Source: Collinsella sp. (lineage in GTDB: Bacteria > Actinomycetota > Coriobacteriia > Coriobacteriales > Coriobacteriaceae). Taken from it: a DNA stretch of 64,000 nt. The stretch spans positions 62,001 through 126,000 of the forward strand of contig DXMK01000007.1 in assembly GCA_019414245.1 (NCBI GenBank). Reading direction: 5' to 3'. Below the pieces are notes generated by a model that had not been told where the DNA came from, did not search any database, and was given only the letters and a program-made list of their open reading frames with translations. Shown piece after piece: positions 58,040 to 64,000 of the stretch; position 1 is the first letter of the stretch, and every line of letters begins with the position of its first letter. Both the position numbers and the translations under genes were made by a program.

Positions 58040-59518
58040 ATGACTGAGACCGCTAAGAAAAAGCGCGGTATGCCTTCATCGTTCACCATTCTTCTAGCTC
58101 TGCTGGCAATTGTTGCAGTGATTACCGTTATCGTCTCCGGCACGTCCGGCGGCGCGGTTACCGCAGCCCGCCTGAGCGATTTCTGCACCGCCCCGATTCT
58201 GGGCTTCGCTGACGCTCTGCCCGTCTGCCTCTTCGTTATGATCCTGGGCGGCTTCCTCGGCATGATGACCGAGACCGGCGCCCTGGACAACGGCATCGCC
58301 GTCCTGGTGCAGAAGCTTAAGGGCAACGAGATCATGCTCGTTCCCGTGCTGATGCTCATCTTCTCCCTCGGCGGTACCACTTATGGTATGTGCGAGGAGA
58401 CCGTTCCCTTCTACGCCCTGCTCGCCGCTACCATGATGGCCGCTGGCTTCGACCCCATGGTCGGTGCCGCCACCGTCCTGCTCGGCGCTGGCTGCGGCTG
58501 CCTGGGCTCCACGGTTAACCCGTTCGCCGTCGGCGCTGCCGTCGACGCTCTGACCGGCGTTGGCATTGAGGTCAACCAGTCCATCATCATCGGCCTCGGT
58601 GCCGTCCTGTGGATTGTCACTACCGCTATGTCCATCGTCTTCGTGATGAACTATGCCAAGAAGGTCAAGGCTGACAAGGGTTCCACTATCCTGTCGATGC
58701 AGGAGCTCAAGGACGCCGAAGAGGCTCACGGCAAGGCTGCTTCCGAGGTCCACAAGGAGGTCAAGCTCACCGGTCGTCAGAAGGGTGTTCTGATCGCCTT
58801 CGCCTTCACCTTCGTCGTCATGATCGTCGGCTTCATTCCGCTGGCCGACCTCAACGAGGGCGTCGCCAACTTCTTCGACGCTGGCGCTGTCTACGACGCC
58901 GACGGTAACGCCGTCGTCCAGGGCTGGTCTGCCCTGATCACCGGCCTGCCCATTGGCCAGTGGTACTTCGACGAGGCTTCCACCTGGTTCTTCCTCATGG
59001 CCGTCCTGATCGGTATCATCGGTGGCCTGTCCGAGAAGCAGATCGTTAACACCTTCATCACCGGCGCTGCCGACATGATGTCCGTTGTTCTCGTCATCGC
59101 CCTCGCCCGTGGTATCTCCGTCCTCATGGCTAACACCGGTCTCGACGTCTTCGTCCTCGACGCTGCCGCCAATGCCCTGGCTGGCCTGTCCGGCGTGATC
59201 TTCGCTCCCATGAGCTTCCTGGTCTACTTCGGCCTGTCCTTCCTGATCCCCTCGACCTCCGGTATGGCCACTGTCTCCATGCCCATCATGGGACCGCTGG
59301 CTGTTAAGCTCGGCTTCTCACCCGAGGTCATTGTCATGATCTTCTCCGCCGCCATCGGTGTCGTGAACCTGTTCACCCCGACCTCCGGCGCCATCATGGG
59401 CGGCCTCGCCCTGGCCAAGATCGAGTGGACGACCTGGCTCAAGTTTGCCCTTAAGCTCATCGTCGCTCTCTCCGTCGTCTGCGCCATTATCCTGACCGTC
59501 GCCTGCGTGTTGATCTAA
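58040..59518 (+). CDS. YfcC-family (ArcD-like) anaerobic carrier, probable arginine-ornithine exchanger
   Basis: 492 residues from ATG 58040; GAAGGGGGG sits at proper distance, whereas the ATG at 58031 touches it. Twelve to thirteen hydrophobic segments; LGGTTYGMCEETVPFYALLA, LLGAGCGCLGSTVNPFAVGA and LIPSTSGMATVSMPIMGPLA are signatures of the YfcC/C4-dicarboxylate-like family, to which a second type of arginine/ornithine antiporter belongs. Position after arcA-arcB supports arginine import with ornithine export. Charged loop around residues 222-248. Confidence 0.88.
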   Translation: MTETAKKKRGMPSSFTILLALLAIVAVITVIVSGTSGGAVTAARLSDFCTAPILGFADALPVCLFVMILGGFLGMMTETGALDNGIAVLVQKLKGNEIMLVPVLMLIFSLGGTTYGMCEETVPFYALLAATMMAAGFDPMVGAATVLLGAGCGCLGSTVNPFAVGAAVDALTGVGIEVNQSIIIGLGAVLWIVTTAMSIVFVMNYAKKVKADKGSTILSMQELKDAEEAHGKAASEVHKEVKLTGRQKGVLIAFAFTFVVMIVGFIPLADLNEGVANFFDAGAVYDADGNAVVQGWSALITGLPIGQWYFDEASTWFFLMAVLIGIIGGLSEKQIVNTFITGAADMMSVVLVIALARGISVLMANTGLDVFVLDAAANALAGLSGVIFAPMSFLVYFGLSFLIPSTSGMATVSMPIMGPLAVKLGFSPEVIVMIFSAAIGVVNLFTPTSGAIMGGLALAKIEWTTWLKFALKLIVALSVVCAIILTVACVLI

Positions 59519-59583
59519 GTACCCAACGGGTACCCCACGGAAACCTTGACGATCCTGTAAAGGATCACCTGGTCATCGTCTGT

Positions 59584-59651
59584 CCGGTGGGGTCAACCCA
59601 CCGGTAGACTCCTACCTTTAGCCCCCTCCCGTTCCGTGCGCGGGAGGGGGC
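59584..59651 (+). terminator. hairpins closing the arc region
   Basis: CCGGTGGG/CCCACCGG (59584-59603) and GCCCCCTCCCG/CGGGAGGGGGC (59621-59651) follow the carrier gene; the second may act as a terminator, though the T-run (CTCTTGTG) is weak. Confidence 0.55.
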
Positions 59652-59660
59652 GCTCTTGTG

Positions 59661-59818
59661 TTGCGCGGTTCTACGAACCGCGCAACCGGTCGACGCTGCA
59701 AGCCCGCCAGAGCGGCAATCTGACGTTCAATCGTCGGGCATGGCCAAAAGGCCTATGCCCTCCTCTTTCACGTCACCTTGCTCGCTCTGGTGGGCTTTCG
59801 CTGACTTATGCTCAACCT
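59661..59818 (+). repeat. structured intergenic element A, copy 3
   Basis: Small hairpin TTGCGCGGTT/AACCGCGCAA (59661-59685), linker TCGACGCTGCA, long helix AGCCCGCCAGAGCG with CGCTCTGGTGGGCT, inner TGACGT/ACGTCA, terminal hairpin GGGCATGGCC/GGCCTATGCCC, then TTTCGCTGACTTATGCTCAACC. It shares the flank TTATGCTCAACC-type sequence with copy 1 (inverted). Short open frames inside are repeat by-products. Confidence 0.85.
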
Positions 59819-59868
59819 GCGGCGCTGCCATTGTTGGTGCAGGGGGCTGCTTGCTCGCTCTGTTGCCC

Positions 59869-60024
59869 GTTCACTGTCCGTTCACTGTCCGTTCTCTGCC
59901 CGCGACGTTTCTGCTGTTGGTGCAAAGGGGTCAGGTTACTTTGCGCCAAAAGGGGAAGTTGCGGTGGAATAGTTCCCGTTTGGCCGTCTTGAGGGGTTAA
60001 ACAGGAACTATTTCACCGCAACTT
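59869..60024. repeat. intergenic repeats upstream of the DUF1846 gene
   Basis: Three elements in the gene-free gap 59519-60131: an 11-bp tandem (CCGTTCACTGT twice, then a variant, 59869 onward); the dispersed GGGGTCAGGTTACTTTGC repeat (59927-59944), reverse complement of those around the DUF2974 gene; and a 21-bp inverted repeat (59956-59976 with 60004-60024, AAGTTGCGGTGGAATAGTTC, one G-U). Confidence 0.8.
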
Positions 60025-60131
60025 ATCGATGGCGTGTTTGGTTGGTGCCTGTTGATGGCCTGGGCATCGGGGAGGGTCTGCTCCGTTATAATCGCCTAGG
60101 ATATTAAAGGGAAACGGGACGGGAGCCATAC

Positions 60132-61613
60132 ATGCGCCAGGGTTTCGACAACGCGAAGTATATCGAGCTGCAGGCCGCTCATATTAAGGAGCGCATCTCG
60201 CAGTTTGGCGGCAAGCTGTATTTGGAGTTTGGCGGCAAGCTGTTTGACGACTATCACGCGAGCCGCGTGCTGCCGGGTTTTGAGCCGGACAGCAAGTTTC
60301 GCATGCTCAAGAGCATAGCCGACGATGTCGAGGTTATCATCGCGATCAACGCGAACCACATCGAGAAAAACAAGGCTCGTGGTGACCTTGGCATTACCTA
60401 TGACGAGGATGTGCTGCGCTTGGTTGACCTGTTCCGCGGCAACGGCTTTGCCGTCGCGGCCGTGGTCATCACCCAGTACGCCGGCCAGCCCGCTGCCGAT
60501 GTGTTCCGCAACCGCCTGAACGCGCTCGGTATTCCCGCCAAGCTGCACTATCCCATCGAGGGGTATCCGCACGATGTCGATCTGATCGTGTCCGACGATG
60601 GCTATGGCAAGAACGAGTTTGTCGAGACCACCCGACCGCTCGTTGTCGTGACGGCGCCCGGCCCTGGCTCGGGCAAGCTCGCCACTTGCCTGTCTCAGCT
60701 CTATCACGAGCACAAGCATGGCACGGCCGCCGGCTATGCCAAATTCGAGACCTTCCCGGTTTGGAATCTGCCCCTTACGCATCCGGTCAATATTGCCTAC
60801 GAGGCCGCCACGGCAGACCTCGATGACGCCAACATCATCGACTCCTTCCACTTGGAGGCCTACAACAAGACCACGGTCAACTACAACCGCGACGTCGAGG
60901 CCTTCCCGGTAGTCCGTGCCCTGATGGAAAAGATCCTGGGCAAGAGCCCCTACCAGAGCCCTACGGACATGGGCGTCAATATGGTCGGCTTTGCCATCAC
61001 CGATGACGATGCCTGCCGCGACGCTTCCAAGATGGAGATCGTCCGCCGCTACTTTACCGCGGTCGAAAATGTGCGCCGTACCGGCGTGGGCGATGAGCAA
61101 GTCGACCGTCTCAAGATTATTATGAAGAAAGCCGGCATCGATAAGAACTACTCACCGGCGCGCTCGGCGGCCCTCACCAGGGAGCAGCTGACGGGTGGTC
61201 CCGTGGGTGCCATGGTCATGCCCGATGGCTCCGTGGTGACCGGTAAGACCTCCACGCGCCTGGGCGCCGCAAGTTCGCTCATTATGAACGCCCTCAAGCA
61301 TGTCTCGGGCGTCGACCTTGAGCTCGAGGTCATTAGCGATGAGGCGATCGAGCCCATCAGCAAGCTCAAGACGCATTTCCTGGGCAGCAAAAACCCGCGC
61401 CTCCACACCGACGAGACGCTTATGGCGCTGTCGATCACCTCGGCCACGAGTGAGACGGCCGCTCGCGTCCTTTCGGGCCTGGAACAGCTGCGCGGTTGCG
61501 ATGCCTTCTTTAGCGTGATTATCTCGCCGACGGACGAGACGGTACTGCGCAAGTTGGGCATCAACGTGTGCTGCGAGCCCAAGTTTGAGCGCCGCGGTTT
61601 CTTCCATCGCTAA
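60132..61613 (+). CDS. DUF1846 (UPF0371) family protein
   Basis: 493 residues, the usual length. RQGFDNAKYIELQAAHIKER, YLEFGGKLFDDYHASRVLPG, NANHIEKNKARGDLGITYDE and VTAPGPGSGKLATCLSQLYH (a P-loop-like nucleotide motif near residue 180) are typical. The family is cytoplasmic and conserved in Firmicutes and Actinobacteria; biochemical function is not established. Single gene; start at ATG 60132 preceded by GGGACGGGAGCC. Confidence 0.9.
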   Translation: MRQGFDNAKYIELQAAHIKERISQFGGKLYLEFGGKLFDDYHASRVLPGFEPDSKFRMLKSIADDVEVIIAINANHIEKNKARGDLGITYDEDVLRLVDLFRGNGFAVAAVVITQYAGQPAADVFRNRLNALGIPAKLHYPIEGYPHDVDLIVSDDGYGKNEFVETTRPLVVVTAPGPGSGKLATCLSQLYHEHKHGTAAGYAKFETFPVWNLPLTHPVNIAYEAATADLDDANIIDSFHLEAYNKTTVNYNRDVEAFPVVRALMEKILGKSPYQSPTDMGVNMVGFAITDDDACRDASKMEIVRRYFTAVENVRRTGVGDEQVDRLKIIMKKAGIDKNYSPARSAALTREQLTGGPVGAMVMPDGSVVTGKTSTRLGAASSLIMNALKHVSGVDLELEVISDEAIEPISKLKTHFLGSKNPRLHTDETLMALSITSATSETAARVLSGLEQLRGCDAFFSVIISPTDETVLRKLGINVCCEPKFERRGFFHR

Positions 61614-61869
61614 GTTTGAAGCACTGCGGTAATTGCATTGCATTTTGGCCGTATCGGGTTAGCGACCGGTACGGCTTTTTGATCAATAAAGCGTCTATTT
61701 CGGCGAAAAATAGCTGTTTACCTGCCTAGAAACAATTTGAGCGGTATACAATAACCGTAACTGTTTCATCCTTAGCGGGATGCCGCATGATGGATATTAC
61801 CTGCCATCGTGAGGTGTGTCGGTCGCGCACGGCGCGTTAGATGCTCGTGCTCGGTTTGAGGAGGCTGCT

Positions 61870-62208
61870 ATGGCGGGCAAGGGTCGTGCGAGTGTTAACG
61901 ATATGAAGCGTGTCGAGGTGCTGGTGTTGATGGAGATCGACCAGCAAACCGAAGACAATGGCGGGCCGTATGGTTTCTCGCGCAAAACGCTTGCCGAGCG
62001 CGTGGGGGTTTCGCCGTATCGTGCCCGCGCCGCAATCGATCGCTTGGATTCCGAAGGTATGATTGATGTCGTCTCGCGTTATAGCGACGACGGCGGTCAG
62101 CTTGCAAATGGCATTTGCCTCACCGAACGTGGTGAGTGGTATCTTGAGGGCGTCCGTACCGGCATGCTCGTTCAAGAAATGCTTGAGGACGAGGTTGCTG
62201 ATCGATAG
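61870..62208 (+). CDS. winged-helix DNA-binding protein
   Basis: 112 residues from ATG 61870 (GAGGAGGCTGCT upstream). KRVEVLVLMEIDQQTEDNGG, FSRKTLAERVGVSPYRARAA and IDRLDSEGMIDVVSRYSDDG form a helix-turn-helix with beta wing. Resembles small PhoU-less regulators annotated as hypothetical in Coriobacteriia. Target unknown; pyrG follows after a terminator, so there is no operon link. Confidence 0.75.
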   Translation: MAGKGRASVNDMKRVEVLVLMEIDQQTEDNGGPYGFSRKTLAERVGVSPYRARAAIDRLDSEGMIDVVSRYSDDGGQLANGICLTERGEWYLEGVRTGMLVQEMLEDEVADR

Positions 62209-62232
62209 CAGCATGTAACCCTTGCCATAGCG

Positions 62233-62264
62233 ACGCCGCCTGGGAAACCGGGCGGCGTTTTGTT
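62233..62264 (+). terminator. terminator before pyrG
   Basis: ACGCCGCC/GGCGGCGT stem followed by TTTGTTT. Confidence 0.85.
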
Positions 62265-62386
62265 TCAAGATTGAGAAATGCAATCGCACGCGAGAAAAAT
62301 TGCGGACGGTCCGCGGCGCGAGTATTACAATGAAGACCCGTAAGATGTGGATAAACAACTTCTACGGGAAGCGCAGGTAACTCAAT

Positions 62387-64000
62387 ATGACCAAGCATGT
62401 GTTCGTAACCGGTGGCGTGGTTTCGTCCCTGGGCAAGGGTATCACCGCGGCCTCGCTGGGCCGTCTGCTCAAGTCGCGTGGCTACAAAGTAACGATGCAG
62501 AAGGCCGACCCGTATCTGAACGTCGACCCCGGTACCATGAGCCCGTTCCAGCATGGTGAGGTCTTTGTAACCGAGGATGGTTACGAGTCCGACCTGGACC
62601 TGGGTCATTACGAGCGCTTTATTGATGAGAACCTGACCCGCGATTCCAACTTTACGACCGGTGCCATCTACAAAAGCCTCATCGCCCGCGAGCGTCGCGG
62701 CGACTTTTTGGGCGGTACCGTGCAGGTGATTCCCCACGTCACCAATGCCATTAAGGACAAGTTCCGCCGCATCGAGGAGCAGACCGGCTCCGATGTAGTC
62801 ATCACCGAGCTGGGCGGCACGATCGGCGACATCGAGTCCCAACCGTTTGTGGAGGCCATCCGTCAGTACCGCAAGGAGGCCGGCCCCGAGAACGTCTGCT
62901 ACATCCACGTGTCGCTCGTTCCCTATATTGCCGCCGCCCACGAGGTCAAGACCAAGCCCACGCAGCATTCCGTCAAGGAGCTCCGCAGCTTTGGCATCCA
63001 GCCCGATATTATCGTGCTGCGCTCCGACCACCATATCGATGACGCTATCCGCGGAAAGATCGCAAGCTTCTGCGACGTCGACACCGATTGCGTCTTTACC
63101 AATGAGGACTGCGCGAGCATCTACGACGTGCCGCAGCTGCTTGCCGAGCAGGACTTTGACCTGCGTATTTGCGAGCGCCTGGGCCTGGACCCGCGTGAGC
63201 GCGACATGAGCGAGTGGAATGAGTTCCTGCGTAAGCAGAACCATGCCAATCATCACGCCGATAAGGTTAAGATTGCCGTCGTGGGTAAGTACACGCAGCT
63301 GCCCGATGCGTACCTGTCGGTTATCGAGGCCCTGCACCATGCGGGCGTCTTCTACGATCGCCATGTGGACGTCCAGCTGGTCGACGGCGAGAGCCTCGAC
63401 GAGCAGAATGTCTCCGAGGTTCTGGGCGACGCCTCGGGCATCCTGGTTCCCGGCGGCTTTGGCAAGCGCGCCCTGGAGGGCAAAATCCTCGCGGCCGAGT
63501 TTGCCCGTGAGCACAAGATTCCGTATCTGGGCATTTGCCTGGGTATGCAGGTCGCCGTGTGCGAGTTCGCCCGCAATGTCGTTGGCCTTGCCGGTGCCAG
63601 CTCCTCCGAGTTTGATCCGGACGGTCCGTATAGCGTCATCGATCTGATGAGCTCGCAGGAGGACGTGACCGAGAAGGGCGGCACCATGCGCCTGGGCGCC
63701 TATCCGTGCAAGCTCGCCGCCGATACCCTTGCTCGCGAGGCATATGGCGAGGAACTCGTCTACGAGCGTCACCGTCACCGCTTTGAGTTCAACAACGCCT
63801 TCCGTGACCAGCTCGAGGACGCCGGCTTGGTTATCTCGGGTCTGTCGCCCGACGAGCGCCTGGTCGAGATGGTTGAGCTGCCGCGCGACGTGCATCCGTG
63901 GTATGTGGCAACCCAGGCTCATCCCGAGTTCAAGAGCCGCCCGACCAACCCGCAGCCGCTGTTCCGCGAGTTCGTGCGCGCTTCGATCGGCCAGCACGAG
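62387..64000 (+). CDS. pyrG: CTP synthase (3' end outside window)
   Basis: 538 codons visible, running off the window close to the expected C-terminus. MTKHVFVTGGVVSSLGKGIT start, ADPYLNVDPGTMSPFQHGEV, the amidoligase motif GGTVGDIE-type (ELGGTIGDIESQPFVEAIRQ), then the glutaminase domain with VPGGFGKRALEGK, catalytic Cys in YLGICLGMQVAV, and the His/Glu pair in THPEF-type HPEFKSRPT. It makes CTP from UTP, ATP and glutamine. The ribosome-binding site is weak (GCGCAGGTAAC). Confidence 0.97.
   Translation, partial: MTKHVFVTGGVVSSLGKGITAASLGRLLKSRGYKVTMQKADPYLNVDPGTMSPFQHGEVFVTEDGYESDLDLGHYERFIDENLTRDSNFTTGAIYKSLIARERRGDFLGGTVQVIPHVTNAIKDKFRRIEEQTGSDVVITELGGTIGDIESQPFVEAIRQYRKEAGPENVCYIHVSLVPYIAAAHEVKTKPTQHSVKELRSFGIQPDIIVLRSDHHIDDAIRGKIASFCDVDTDCVFTNEDCASIYDVPQLLAEQDFDLRICERLGLDPRERDMSEWNEFLRKQNHANHHADKVKIAVVGKYTQLPDAYLSVIEALHHAGVFYDRHVDVQLVDGESLDEQNVSEVLGDASGILVPGGFGKRALEGKILAAEFAREHKIPYLGICLGMQVAVCEFARNVVGLAGASSSEFDPDGPYSVIDLMSSQEDVTEKGGTMRLGAYPCKLAADTLAREAYGEELVYERHRHRFEFNNAFRDQLEDAGLVISGLSPDERLVEMVELPRDVHPWYVATQAHPEFKSRPTNPQPLFREFVRASIGQHE

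Noticed and set aside
59869..59900. Short direct repeats that might suggest a CRISPR array
   Set aside because: Units are only 11 bp, adjacent without spacers, and no cas genes are present.

Overview
The window is a gene-dense, mostly GC-rich stretch of an anaerobic, fermentative Gram-positive-type chromosome. The gene families fit a gut Coriobacteriia, most likely a Collinsella relative: two tandem acetate kinases, L-lactate dehydrogenase, an arginine deiminase pathway, a sortase-anchored C69 peptidase, ECF transporters, and a D-aspartate ligase next to an aspartate racemase. This taxonomic call is an inference from gene content and style. There is no rRNA in the window. I saw no tRNA, CRISPR array, transposase or phage gene.

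Layout. 1-1.7 kb: two poorly characterised proteins on the minus strand. 1.8-6.15 kb: an AT-rich island with a small unknown protein, a DUF2087 protein, an MFS exporter, a B12-binding-type radical SAM enzyme and, directly after it, a 36-residue peptide gene ending at a terminator. This looks like a small ribosomal-peptide (RiPP) locus and is the best candidate for an undescribed system. 6.3-13.2 kb: NAD synthetase, an aminotransferase, L-lactate dehydrogenase, a DUF2974 hydrolase flanked by 25-bp direct repeats, and a nucleoid-associated protein. 13.4-18.8 kb: meso-DAP/lysine genes (dapH, dapB, and lysA fused in frame to dapA) behind a lysine riboswitch, with a divergent M20 deacetylase. 18.8-22.8 kb: small membrane proteins, a helix-turn-helix protein, a Ser/Thr kinase and a cell-wall hydrolase. 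23.2-25.3 kb: D-aspartate ligase and aspartate racemase, likely making a peptidoglycan cross-bridge.

25.4-28.8 kb: an ECF transporter (EcfT, a fused double ATPase, and an S component). Its mRNA starts with a leader peptide holding three consecutive Trp codons, followed by a terminator, so tryptophan is the probable substrate. 29-36.7 kb: C69 dipeptidase with an LPTTG anchor, a lipid kinase plus a 30-residue membrane peptide, RNase D, a zinc peptidase, xseA-xseB and a HIT protein. 36.7-42.9 kb: LysR regulator, MFS transporter, two tandem ackA genes, and pta. 43.1-51.9 kb: Glf, a glycosyltransferase, P1 peptidase, Maf, a DJ-1/PfpI protein, an RNA methyltransferase and polyphosphate kinase. 52.4-59.5 kb: two apparently identical arcA copies around an aminotransferase, then arcB and an ArcD-like YfcC-family carrier, with no carbamate kinase. 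60.1-64 kb: a DUF1846 protein, a winged-helix protein and pyrG, which runs off the end.

Intergenic DNA is unusually structured. A roughly 150-nt element occurs three times (13.24, 33.49 and 59.66 kb). Its helices differ in sequence between copies but keep pairing, which is covariation visible by eye. A second family of giant hairpins with a shared core and unrelated, self-complementary arms lies at 45.3-45.7 kb, and a third long hairpin lies at 41.75 kb. Several genes also carry a GC-rich hairpin just before their ribosome-binding site.
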